Origin: Sipunculus nudus | Lineage: Eukaryota > Annelida > Sipuncula > Golfingiida > Sipunculidae | NCBI GenBank assembly: GCA_026874595.1 | Contig: CM049309.1 | Coordinates: 3,076,076 to 3,140,075 of the forward strand | Length of the DNA: 64,000 nucleotides | Direction: 5' to 3' | Shown: in pieces, positions 22,969 through 34,511 of the stretch | Numbering within the stretch: position 1 is the first letter of the stretch | Layout: each line of letters opens with the position of its first letter | Made by a program: the position numbers and the translations under genes | Notes under the pieces: generated by a model | What the model saw: the letters and a program-made list of their open reading frames with translations, nothing else | Database searches by the model: none | Told to the model about the DNA's origin: nothing

Positions 22969-24432
22969 AACTAGAATACGGGTAGTCGACAAGCGACTAC
23001 GTGTATCCGCCTAAATCAGAGTGGAATGGGTGAAGTGAGGCATGGATTAAGTGGCAAGGGGAAATAGAGTGAAGTGTTGCATATTAGCATGGATGTCTGC
23101 AGCCAAATTGTGTATGAAGGTTGCCCCCCCCCCCCACCACAAAATCCAGAAAGCCGTCCCAGTTGTATACATATGCAAAATTTAAGGCAGATAAGTCAAA
23201 CCACTACATGTATATGAGTGATTTTAGCCCGTGGCAGACAATCAGATTGATGCTGAGCAAAAATGGTTGCAGGTGTCGGCACCAGTTTGGCGTATGATAA
23301 AGAGCTATGTGAGAACTATACACATGCAAAACTTTGGCCCAATCGGTCAAACGGTTCCCAAGATATGAGCTTGGATGTCTGCTGCATAAACTAGAATGCA
23401 GGTGGCTCCACCTGTCATAAAATCAAGAGAGCTGTCGGGGATGTATAAACCTGCAAAATTTTAGCCAGATATGTCACTCACTGCCGAGATATGAGTGATT
23501 TAACCCATGGCAGACAAACAGACAGGAGCTGTGCAAACATGGCTGTAGGTGGCGCCACCAGTTTTGCATATGTTATAAAGCTCTCCAAGGGCTACATTTG
23601 TGCAAAAAAATTTTCCTGATCAGTTAAACGGTTCCCGAGATATGAGCTTGGATGTCATTCACGTAAACGTGAATGTAGGTGGCGCCACCTGTCATAAAAT
23701 CAGAAAAGCTATCCAGGATGTATACGCATGCCGAATTTCAGGTGAATTAGTCAAGTCACTGCAGAGATATGAGTGATTTTAACCCAAGGCAGACAAACAG
23801 ATGGACAATGTGCAAACATGGTTGCAGGTGGCGCCACCATTTTTTGTGAATGTTATAAAGCTCTCCAAGGGCTACATTTGTGCAAAAAAATTTTCCTGAT
23901 CGGTCAAACGGTTCCCGAGATATGAGCTTGAATGTCTTCAGCGTAAACGTGAATGTAGGTGGCGCCACCTGTCACAAAATCAGAAAAGCTATCCAGGATG
24001 TATACGCATGCCAAATTTCAGGTGAATTAGTCAAGTCACTGCAGAGATATGAGTGATTTTAACCCAAGGCAGACGAACAGATGGACACTGTGCAAACATG
24101 GTTGCAGGTGGCGCCACCATTTTTTGTGTATGTTATAATGCTCTTCAAGGGCTACATTTGTGCAAAAAAATTTTCCTGATCCGTTGAACGATTCCCGAGA
24201 TATGTGGGTTTATGTGTGAAAACAGACACACAAACTGACGCAGAGCGCAGAGGAAAGGTCAGAGGTCAAAACAAAATCAGGGCGCAGCAGTTCACATGTG
24301 ACCTGAACATAATCCCGGGTTTCGTAAAATTCCGCCCAGCGGTTATGGAGGAGTCCTCCGGAAACCTACGCAGCGGCGGCGTCGTGCAGCTGAAAACATA
24401 GTATCCGCAAAACTCTGTTTTGGCGGATACAA
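22969..24432 (-). mobile_element. Family B element, copy B3
   Basis: The left end is AACTAGAATACGGGTAGTCG with the intact hairpin GTAGTCGACAAGCGACTAC, then GTATCCGCC. The right end is AAAACATAGTATCCGC, then TTTTGGCGGATACAA. The core units carry GGTGGCGCCACC at about 140-bp spacing, and a C-run at 23126-23137 lies in the hairpin-proximal part. It is very similar to B2 and B6 over the CCGGAAACCTACG/(GCC)n segment, so these copies are relatively young. It lies in the large intron before the 24576 exon, antisense to the gene. Confidence 0.8.
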
Positions 24433-24575
24433 TCATTGCTGAAAGTTGCATGTAACAATCCAATCCATGGATTAGGTTGGTAATTTTATTGCTAGCTATA
24501 TTTATGTGTAAGATCAACACACATCTGTAGAGTGATTTATACCTATGAATAATTATCGAAATTCTTGTCTTTCAG

Positions 24576-24692
24576 CATTTTGGATTAAGGATTATCAGTA
24601 GCATGAACGCAGCGACCAGAATATATTTGCTCATGAAACATGTCTATCACAGTATGTGTGAAAGTGAAATTCCTATGAGAAGATTTCCTGTG
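24576..24692 (+). CDS. Candidate internal exon, helical segment
   Basis: An excellent acceptor (CTTGTCTTTCAG) and donor GTAACC bound exactly 39 codons, phase 0 to phase 0. The peptide begins HFGLRIISSMNAATRIYLLM and ends RRFPV. It is amphipathic, with M and aromatic residues, as in helical-repeat proteins. It joins in phase to both 10872-10969 and 31021-31189. B3 ends 144 bp upstream. The other frames contain stops. It is one of the best supported exons here, but I do not recognise the protein. Confidence 0.7.
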
Positions 24693-25104
24693 GTAACCTA
24701 CATATTTTGCCTGGCATTTCCAGCTATTAATGAGGTTTGAGGCAATATTGCGACCACTGTGTCCATTTAAGAGCATCATCCTGAATAAAGTATTTTAGTC
24801 AGTGCATTATTGATTCTTGGAGTCATCATACTCCTAGTTTGTCCAATTCCTTGTACATTGAGGGGCTTTCTGTGAACCCTGGTTTGAGGACCAACTTGAC
24901 ATTTGAAAATAAGCATCGCATACTGCTTAACAGTGTAGTTGTGGTTGAAAGATACAGTGAGTCTTTGATCTGCTCAAGCAAAGCACTGAGAAAACTCCAG
25001 CCAAGTTAAAGTTTGAAGAGAGAGTTTATAGCAAGTTTGATACCTTAAGCAGCAGAGTTGATATACGTTCTTGATGTAAGGCCTGGGACCTCGTAGACAG
25101 TAGA
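24693..25104. other. No recognised feature
   Basis: Intron-like sequence following the 24576 exon. Confidence 0.4.
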
Positions 25105-25308
25105 CTAAATTTTCTGTCCCATGCAGGCAGCAGATGACAGCAAAACTTTCAAAACTTGGGTTGAAGTTCTAGTGAAGTTGTGAGATCCGAGACCAGTCAA
25201 TCTCAGCTGTGGCTGCAAGAAGGGATCCTCATTCATCACTCCAGCTGGCAGCATTGTCATCATTTCTGGTGCTGATGTGCTGGAAGTGAATCCTAGTTCA
25301 TCCACCAT
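25105..25308 (-). CDS. Coding-like open frame, uncertain
   Basis: A 67-codon frame starts VDELGFTSSTSAPEMMTML and ends at a TAG. Its S/T/P/M-rich composition is more protein-like than most frames here, and the local base composition is less AT-rich. It begins right next to dispersed repeat J copy 2, which suggests it may belong to a mobile element rather than a host gene. There is no clear splice structure or recognised domain. Confidence 0.25.
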   Translation of the reverse strand: MVDELGFTSSTSAPEMMTMLPAGVMNEDPFLQPQLRLTGLGSHNFTRTSTQVLKVLLSSAACMGQKI

Positions 25309-25311
25309 AAC

Positions 25312-25440
25312 GATACGAAGGTGGGATTGGGGATGTCCCCACCTGTATCACATAGAGTTACTGATGCATGTTGCTGAAAATGTTCAAAGACCAGTTTGAT
25401 GATAGAAGTCTTTATTCAACAGCAAGAGTTCTGGGTCTCT
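25312..25440. repeat. Dispersed repeat J, copy 2
   Basis: See the copy at 21790: it shares the foldback TGGGGATGTCCCCA and the TTTGATGATAGAAGTC segment. Confidence 0.65.
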
Positions 25441-25794
25441 GGGACAATTGAAAATTTTTGATTTTCCCAGGAAGATTGGGAATTCATTTTTTTTCCAGCT
25501 TCTTATTTTCTGACTACTTCATCTCAAGAATCTGTCCTAGCTATTTTTATGATAATAATACAAAAAATGTTGGAATTTGTTCTACTTATATAACACTTAT
25601 CACAACTTGCAATTGTAAGCTGCATATAAGGTATTATTCCCATAATTCAGTTTTTTATGTGAGTGTATATTTTTTTAACTACTTGAGCAGTTCAGAATTG
25701 ACATGAAGGGAAGATAATCAGTTTCTTTTTTAAAAAAGCAAGATAAACATAAAAAGTGAAAACAAATTAATTTAAATAGTTAAAAGTTACCATA

Positions 25795-28790
25795 AATGAT
25801 CCCTGTTCTTCCTGGGATAAATTGGAATTCTATTTTTCCAGGGAAGAATTCTCATTATAAACGGGGGAGAACAGGAATTATTTCATACCATCTCCTGATT
25901 TTCATTTTTCCTGGGAAGAATTCTCATTATAACCAGGGGAGGAAAGGAATTATTTCATACCATCCCCTGATTTTCATTTTCCTGGGAAGAATTCTCATTA
26001 TAACCTGGGGAGAACAGGAATCATTTAATACCATCTCCTGATTTTCATTTTTCCTGGGAAGAATTCTCATTATAACCCGGGGAGAACAGGAATCATTTCA
26101 TACCATCTCCTGATTTTCATTTTTCCTGGGAAGAATTCTTATTATAACCCGGGGAGAACAGGAATCATTTCATACCATCTCCTAATTTTCATTTTTCCTG
26201 GGAAGAATTCTCATTATAACCAGGGGAGAACAGGAATTATTTCATATTATCTCCTGATTCTCATTTTTCCTGGGAAGAATTCTCATTATAACCCTTGAAG
26301 AACAGGAATCATTTCATACCATCTCCTGATTTTCATTTTCATGGGAAGCATTCTCATTATAACCCGGGGAGAACAGGAATCATTTCATACCATCTCCTGA
26401 TTTTCATTTATCCTGGGAAGAATTCTCATTATAACCCGGGGAGAACAGGAATCATTTCATACCAATGACTTCTCCTGATTTTCATTTTTCATGGGAAGAA
26501 TTCTCATTATAACCCGGGGAGATCAGGAATCATTTCATACCATCTCCTGATTTTCATTTTTCCTGGGAAGAATTCTCATTATAACCCGGGGAGAACAGGA
26601 ATCATTTCATACCATCTCCTGATTCTCATTTTTCATAGGAAGCATTCTCATTATAACCCGGGGAGAACAGGAATCATTTCATACCATCTCCTGATTTTCA
26701 TTTTTCCTGGGAAGAATTCTCATTATAACCCGGGGAGAACAGGAATCATTTCATACCATCCCCTGATTCTCATATTTCCTGGGAAGAATTCTCATTATAA
26801 CCCGGGGAGATCAGGAATCATTTCATACCATCTCCTGATTCTCATTTTTCCTGGGAAGAATTCTCATTATAACCCGGGGAGATCAGGAATCATTTCATAC
26901 CATCTCCTGATTCTCATTTTTCCTGGGAAGAATTCTCATTATAACCCGGGGAGATCAGGAATCATTTCATACCATCCCCTGATTCTCATTTTTCCTGGGA
27001 AGAATTCTCATTATAACCCGGGGAGAACAGGAATCATTTCATACCATCCCCTGATTTTCATTTTTCATGGGAAGAATTCTCATTATAACCTGGGGAGAAC
27101 AGGAATTATTTCATACCATCTCCTGATTCTCATTTTTCCTGGGAAGAATTCTTATTATAACCCGGGGAGAACAGGAATCATTTCATACCATCTCCTGATT
27201 CTCATTTTTCCTGGGAAGAATTCTCATTATAACCCGGGGAGACCAGGAATCATTTCATACCATCTCCTGATTCTCATTTTTCCTGGGAAGAATTCTCATT
27301 ATAACCTGGGGAGAACAGGAATTATTTCATACCATCTCCTGATTCTCATTTTTCCTGGGAAGAATTCTTATTATAACCCGGGGAGAACAGGAATCATTTC
27401 ATACCATCCCCTGATTTTCATTTTTCCTGGGAAGAATTCTTATTATAACCCGGGGAGACCAGGAATCATTTCATACCATCTCCTGATTCTCATTTTTCCT
27501 GGGAAGAATTCTCATTATAACCCGGGGAGAACAGGAATCATTTCATACCATCTCCTGATTCTCATTTTTCCTGGGAAGAATTCTCATTATAACCCGGGGA
27601 GAACAGGAATCATTTCATACCTTCTCCTGATTCTCATTTTTCATGGGAAGAATTCTCATTATAACCCGGGGAGAACAGGAATCATTTCATACCATCCCCT
27701 GATTCTCATTTTTCCTGGGAAGAATTCTCATTATAACCCGGGGAGAACAGGAACCATTTCATACCATCTCCTGATTCTCATTTTTTCTGGGAAGAATTCT
27801 CATTATAACCGGGGGAGAACAGGAACCATTTCATTCTATCTCCTGATTTTCATTTTTCCTGGGAAGAATTCTCATTATAACCGGGGGAGAACAGGAATTA
27901 TTTCATACCATCCCCTGATTCTCATTTTTCCTGCGAAGAATTCTCATTATAACTGGGGGAGAACAGGAATCATTTCATACCATCTCCTAATTTTCATTTT
28001 TCCTGGGAAGAATTCTCATTATAACCAGGGGAGAACAGGAATTATTTCATATTATCTCCTGATTCTCATTTTTCCTGGGAAGAATTCTCATTATAACCCT
28101 TGAAGAACAGGAATCATTTCATACCATCTCCTGATTTTCATTTTCATGGGAAGCATTCTCATTATAACCCGGGGAGAACAGGAATCATTTCATACCATCT
28201 CCTGATTTTCATTTATCCTAGGGAGAATTCTCACTATAACCCGGGGAGAACAGGAATTATTTCATACCAATGACTTCTCTTGATTTTCATTTTTCATGGG
28301 AAGAATTCTCATTATAACCCGGGGAGAACAGGAATCATTTCATACCATCTCCTGATTTTCATTTTTTATGGGAAGAATTCTCATTATAACCCGGGGAGAA
28401 CAGGAATCATTTCATACCATCTCCTGATTTTCATTTTTCCTGGGAAGAATTCTCATTATAACACGGGGAGAACAGGAATCATTTCATACCATCTCCTGAT
28501 TCTCATTTTTCCTGGGAAGAATTCTCATTATAACCCGGGGAGAACAGGAATTATTTCATACCATCTCCTGATTTTCATTTTTCATGGGAAGAATTCTCAT
28601 TATAACCTGGAGAACAGGAATCATTTCATACCATCTCCTGATTTTCATTTTTTATGGGAAGAATTCTCATTATAACCCGGGGAGAACAGGAATCATTTCA
28701 TACCATCTCCTGATTTTCATTTTTCCTGGGAAGAATTCTCATTATAACTGGGGGAGAACAGGAATCATTTAATACCATCTCCTGATGAAT
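25795..28790. repeat. 72-bp satellite array, about 41 copies
   Basis: The monomer runs GAATTCTCATTATAACCCGG to ATTTTTCCTGGGAA with exact 72-bp spacing (for example G of GAATTC at 26570, next copy at 26642). Each monomer contains three related 24-bp thirds: ATTCTCATTTTTCCTGGGA, TTCTCATTATAACCCGGGG and the more diverged AGGAATCATTTCATACC. Unit variants recur in the same order 1.8 kb apart (GAAGAACAGG after CCCTT at 26292 and 28097; ACCAATGACTTCTC at 26461 and 28267), so a block of about 25 units was duplicated. The open frames across it are a by-product of the period being divisible by three. Confidence 0.95.
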
Positions 28791-29716
28791 GAGAAATCCC
28801 ATTTATCTGTATCTTCCAAGAGCCTTATTCTTCCCTCAAAATATATATCAATAACATATTTGACCTGTAATTTGAGGATTTGGACATTTCACAATAACTA
28901 AGTGTCAGTTTGGGAGGCTAAAATCTTTTAAGATTTTCTGTAAAATTACAGGTCCAAATACCTCTGAAAGTTCTGACAGTGACCTGCAGCAATTGTCAGG
29001 AAACATTAATTCTTATATCTGCCATCTTCTTTATCAATTTGCTTCAGTGGTGGTACACAACAGCACAGAAAACAACATTAAGCATTAAGATCTATTCAGC
29101 AAGGATCTAGAACATCTGTGCATATAATCCTGTATGGTAGATAAAGTTCATCAAGTTAACAATACTTCTTATCTTCATTTGAGGCATACACCAATACTCC
29201 ATTATCATTTTGTATTTAAGCACACAAAATCTGCTATATAACATGATTTACCAACCAAAAGCAAACTGATATATTTACTATTAAAGAACACAGATAAACA
29301 GATAAAGAATACTTAACAAACATAATAATGAGAATTATAATAATGGGTCACTTCTTTGAAGTCTTGTTAATTTGATTAGGCCTGCTTATACAATAACTCC
29401 TAAAGGTCCCCTAACTAATGAAAGTAATCAAGATTTTAACAAGTTCCAGATGCTGGTAATGTAATTTAGCAGCACCCCGGTAGTCAGTGACCTGGACATG
29501 ATTTCCAATACAGAGCAACAGCAACCGGAGCTCCAGTGAAAAGCCTCTCAGAGAACTGTGCTGCTTGTAATATTTCCCTTTTCTAGACTCCAGGAAAACT
29601 GTTTGATTTGACACAGATATTTATAAATTTTTTTAAATTGATGAATTTCAAATTTAATTTATACTTCTAATTGACTTGGCAAATACAGAATTTCCAAAAT
29701 GAAAAGTTAAGTTTTA
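28791..29716. other. No recognised feature
   Basis: AT-rich intron-like sequence. A - strand frame at 29411-29614 has no splice support. Confidence 0.4.
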
Positions 29717-30172
29717 GTTAGAATATGGATAGTCAACAAGCTACGGGTGGGACAGGTGAAGTGAGACATGGATTAAGTGGCAAGGGAAGGTGTGTTGCAT
29801 GTTAGCATGGATGTCTGCAGCCGAAATGTGTATGTAGGTGGCGCCACCTGTCATAAAATCAAGAAAGCTATCCAAGATGTCTAAACATGCAAAATTTTAG
29901 GCAGATAGGTCAAACCACTGCCGAGATGTGAGTGATTTTTTCCCACATCAGACAAAGAGACAGAAGCTGTGCAAAAATGGTTGCAGTCGGCGCCACCAGT
30001 TTTGTGTATGATAAAAAGCTATGTGAGATCTATAAACATGCAAAATTTTGGCCCAATGGGTCAAACGGTTCCCAAGTTATAAGCCTGGATGTCTGCAGCA
30101 TAAAGATAAAAGTAGGCTGATGGCAGTGGGCTGAAAACATAGTATCCACAAAACTCTGTTTTGGCGGATACA
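29717..30172 (-). mobile_element. Family B element, copy B4, short
   Basis: The left end TTAGAATATGGATAGTCAAC is a decayed hairpin end and the right end is CATAGTATCCAC...TTTTGGCGGATACAA. Only about one and a half 140-bp half-units remain, and the GCC-rich subterminal part is almost gone. It is an internally deleted copy of about 455 bp, showing that ends plus a minimal core can persist. Confidence 0.7.
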
Positions 30173-31020
30173 ATTATATAATTTAGAGATTTTTCTAAAA
30201 CAATTTATGCCTACATTTATATATTGACAGACGTGAAGAAAAAACTTTCAATCATGTTTATTTCACACTGAAATATTAAAAAAAATATATAGAAAGTTTA
30301 AACACAAAATATATTGGGTGCTTATACTGTACCGTTAACTGTATAACAAGAAGAAATGTAATGTGTACATTAATATTGGTGTGATTTTAACATAACTCTG
30401 GCAGGTGTAAATATAAAACAGCTGCAGTCTAATAATATAAACATGAATTATCTCACAGTCCTTTCCACTATGGGCGGCCCTGCAGCTGTTTTTATATATT
30501 TTTTGCAAAGTAAGCTAATACTGAAAATGATTTACTGAATAAATCAGACACCATAAAGAATTAAGAGGAACCATAACCCTAGCTTTCAATGAACTTGAAC
30601 AAAGTGTTAATTTAATATCTTAGGAAACAGTCTAGTTTATCATGACATGTTTTCTGATGCAAAAATATGCTCACTGTGAGTCTATAAAAATGCAAAAATT
30701 AATGCCACTTAAAAGATACAATGCATTGCTGTAATTAAAGGTATACAGATATTCATAAAAATGAATAGAATTCAGAAGATGAGACTCTAAGTCTGTCACA
30801 TACTGTAGAAAATTATAATGTTTAAATTATCACCAAATGATGGGTACTCTTTATCTGTACCGCAAATGAATGTGAAACATTGCACAAAGACATCAAAGGT
30901 CTGTCATACCGAATGACACCAGTCATATATTGGACTTCAGTTCAAAGGGACATCATTGAGACATCATTGTAAATTATGACATATCACACTTACAAAAATT
31001 ATAATTATTTCTGCTTCCAG
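30173..31020. other. Intron, no recognised feature
   Basis: AT-rich sequence leading to the acceptor of the 31021 exon; no repeat match is seen. Confidence 0.4.
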
Positions 31021-31189
31021 ATGTTTGGAAAAACTAATGCTACTGCAAAAGATTTGAGATATTTATGGTGGACTTTATGTAGCTACACCACCGTGCTGTT
31101 AGTTTCCAAGGTCAACATTCCTATGACCTGCAGTCATGATGAAAGGATACTCTCCTTTCATGCTCAGGCTGCCACAAGTGGTTCTTACA
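31021..31189 (+). CDS. Candidate internal exon, largest of the series
   Basis: The acceptor TTATTTCTGCTTCCAG and the consensus donor GTGAGT bound 56 codons plus one base. The peptide contains KDLRYLWWTLCSYTTVLLVS, a hydrophobic stretch with two W, then MTCSHDERILSFHAQAATSG. The hydrophobic stretch is short for a membrane segment and could equally be a buried helix. It starts in phase 0 after the 24576 exon, and its last base completes a codon with the two leading bases of the exon at 38848. Element F starts about 90 bp downstream, in the following intron. Not recognised. Confidence 0.65.
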
Positions 31190-31583
31190 GTGAGTGTATC
31201 ATAATCCTAATCTCTTTACCAAAAAATCAGTCAACAAACCAATAATCAATATATACATCTCGCCCATAAATACAAAGCTGATCAAGTGATTGTTGAGCAG
31301 CAAACTACTGTTGTATCTGAATGGCTGAGTAGCAGACTACTGTTGTAGCTGAATGACTGAGTAGCAGACTACTGTTGTAGCTGAATGACTAACAAGGCCT
31401 ACAGGCCTAATGCGAACCTGTGCAATGAGATTACACCAGGTATAATGCTTCAATGCTGGACCATTACTTTTCAAGAACATGTGTAACATGTATATGAATA
31501 ATGCAAGTACTAAACACTTAGAACAAGAAACAATTAAACATACATCACTGCTGCAATTCTGGCATGGGTGCACACAACACAAA

Positions 31584-34511
31584 AACTAGAATATGGGTTG
31601 TCAACAAGCATCTACCTGTATCTGCCAAAATCAGAGTGGGAAAGGTGAAGTGAGGAATAGATTGAGTGGCAAGGGGAAATAGAGTGAGGTGTGTTGCATA
31701 ATAGCCTGGATGTCTGCAGCCAAAATGTGTATGTAGGTGGCGCCACCTGTCATAAAATCAAGAAAGCTGTCCAGGATGTATACACTTGCAAAATTTTAGG
31801 TGGATAAGTCCAACCAATGCAGAGATATGAGATCTATACACATGCAAAATTTCAGGGGAATAAGTCAAACCAGTCCTGAAATAGGGTTCGTACACTTATC
31901 ATGAGAAAAATTTCAAGCACTTTTCAAGGATCTGAAAAGTATTTTCAAGGACATCAAAATCTGTGGACGGTCAGTGCACCTTCACCCATGCATGTTGCAG
32001 ACATCGAAAGGCTTGTAACACAAAATGCAAAATAATATTTATAATGAGATGGACCATATAGTGTGATAAAAAAGGCTAGGAAATGTAAAATAAGTAATAG
32101 TTATAAGGAAATGACTCAGAAAATAACAAATTTAGCCGAAATCTACACTAACAGCAATTGAAGCGCTTGTGAAATACCCTTCGGTATAGCCAGTCGCGGT
32201 TTAATACACAGCGGCCCATTGTTTTAACTTTACATTCAAAATGATCACTCATCTTTGGCATGACCTTGACGGATTTAACTAATCTGATAACGAGGGTCTA
32301 AAACCTATAATATCTTGAATAGGGATCTCTGATTTGCCGACTTGCTCAAACTTTAGCAAATTATAGGCTCCGGCAGAAGGGGTGCCCAAAAACTCTGACA
32401 GTTCGGCGATCTTGGGGGAAATTCATTCAAGTTTTCAACGGCAAAAAAAATAAAGCCTGTAATATGTTACCCTTATACGATATTTTGGTATAGTATAATC
32501 AAATTATTCAAAACAATACTAGTCAAACTTCGTATCAGCACGTTTGATATGACGACCTTGTCGTGCACGAGGTTTTTGCCGTTTACCGCCAAGTCACTGG
32601 CCGCACGTGTCAACAAATGGCCGGGCAACACCTGTGAAGGTCGTTATCTAACGATCACAGACGCAGCCAGATTTCTATTCAAACATGTCCAACATTTGAT
32701 TAAAACTAAAAATGTGAAATCTTATTAAAAAAAACTCTTGTTGGCGACCTTTATGCAATCGTTATGCAGGGCAGGGAGGGGCCGATGCTGGAAGTTGTAT
32801 ATGTCGCTGATCACTCTTTAAACTGCCAGCGCACTTCGCTGACAAACGGCTATCACATCGCAACAAAAATGTGATTTCCCCCATGGATCCCAGCCTTTTA
32901 CAAACTGACGCCAGAGTAATGTTAATATACGTCAGTACCTGCCAAACACCTTAACCTATTTCGGACAAACAGTATTTATCCTTAATTGGATTGACCCCGC
33001 GTTTAAACTGTATTTCGCTGATCAGTGGTCTTATGGAGCTAACAAATGACGATCACAGCGCGTACACGCGAAATGCGCAGATACGAAGATAAAAAAAAAA
33101 AAAACGGGCAACCCTTGGATAAACTGAAAAACCTTTAACCAAAACAGTCGGATTGGGTTCGCTGGGGAAATCTGACCCTTCTGATATAATTATTATCGCC
33201 GAGTTACCAAGTAAAACGTAACGTTAACTTGATTTAAACGACATACTCTACTGAGCGAATTAGTTTTATATTATTATTATCCCTCAGATTCGAATTGTTC
33301 CCATCATGTATTTTTCACACATTTTATTCCCCTGGTTTGTTCCCAGATAATTATTTCCTTTGGACAGATCTTCTCAATAGCTATATTAATAATCTCTGTA
33401 GTATTACTTTAAAATTTTAATTATAAATCTTGCGAAAATACTTACGTGAACTCGCCTGGTGTGGATTGAGTTTTCAATTAAAGAGCTATATGATTTATAC
33501 GTACCTCGGGGGAAATCTCCACGATCTTTCCAGTAAAGCAGCTCACTTACTATTTGATAATAAACATGGTTATTACCCTCGCATGTTAACTTGTTACATC
33601 GTCACTTTCACTGCCCGGTCTCATTCATCCACGATTGGGTTAATTCTATTTCATACATTTGATTGACGTAGAGATGCCCGAAAGTCGATATTAAAATACC
33701 AGGTATGCATACACACAACATACACCAAACTCTTTCACAAAATTTTATTTTTCAAGCACTTTTCCAAACCACTCTCTCTTTTTAAGCACTTTTCAAGCCC
33801 TTGAAATTGAAATGACTAAATTCAAGCACTTTTTAAGGTTTTCAAGGTGCGTACGATTCCTGTGAAATATAAGCCTGAATGTCTGCAGCATATACATTAA
33901 TGTAGGTGGCGCCACCTGCAAAAAAATTCCAGAAAGCTATCCAAGATGTATAAACATGCAAAATTTCAGGTGGATAAGTCAAACCACTACTGAGATATGA
34001 GTGATTTTAGCCCATGGCAGACAAACAGACGGACGCTGTGCAAAAATGGTGGCAGATGGCACCACCAATTTTGTGAATGATTAAGAGCTATGTGAGATCT
34101 ATACACATGCAAAATTTCAGGGGGATATGTCAAACCACTGCCGAGATAGGAGTGATTTTATCCCAAGGCAGATGAACAGATGGACGCTGTGCAAAAATGG
34201 TTGCAGGTGGCGCCACCATTTTTAGTCTATGTTATAAAGCTTTCCAAGGGCTACATTTGAGCAAAATCAAATAGCCTTATCGGTCAAACGGTTCCTGAGA
34301 TATGTGGGTTTATGTGTGGAAACAGACACACAAATGGACGCTGGGCAGAGAGGAAAGGTCAGAGGTCAACCAAAAATGAGGGCACAGCAATTCACATGTG
34401 ACTGATCATTATTCCGAATTTTAAAAAATTCTGCCCAGTGGTTATGGAGGAGTTCTCCGGAAACCTATGTGGAGATGGCGGCAGAGTCGGCGTCCGACTG
34501 AAAACATACCA
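31584..34511 (-). mobile_element. Family B element, copy B5, inserted in C2 and carrying a hAT-like insertion
   Basis: The left end is AACTAGAATATGGGTTGTCA with a decayed hairpin, then the usual AAATCAGAGTGGGAAAGG segment. B sequence runs to 31876, resumes at 33870 and continues to the GAAAACATA segment at 34507. The last 30 or so bases (the CGCAAAACTCTG...GCGGATACAA end) are missing, so the right end is truncated. Core units keep GGTGGCGCCACC at 31737 and 34206. Confidence 0.75.
31884..33862. mobile_element. hAT-like non-autonomous transposon, about 2 kb
   Basis: The insertion interrupts a B core unit. TGAAATA flanks it on both sides (31877-31883 and 33863-33869), like a target duplication. 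Its ends are GGGTTCGTACAC on the left and GTGCGTACGATTCCTG on the right, i.e. inverted ends of the CAGG(G/A)(T/A)TCGTAC type. Subterminal TTCAAGCACTTTTCAAG words face each other. The interior is richer in CpG than the surroundings (for example 32570-32700 and 32800-33080), and no transposase frame is seen. Assignment to hAT rests on end sequence only. Confidence 0.6.

Noticed and set aside
28280-28772. Repetitive open frames of up to 131 codons
   Set aside because: They are 24-residue translations of the 72-bp satellite; there is no start context, splice site or non-repeat portion.
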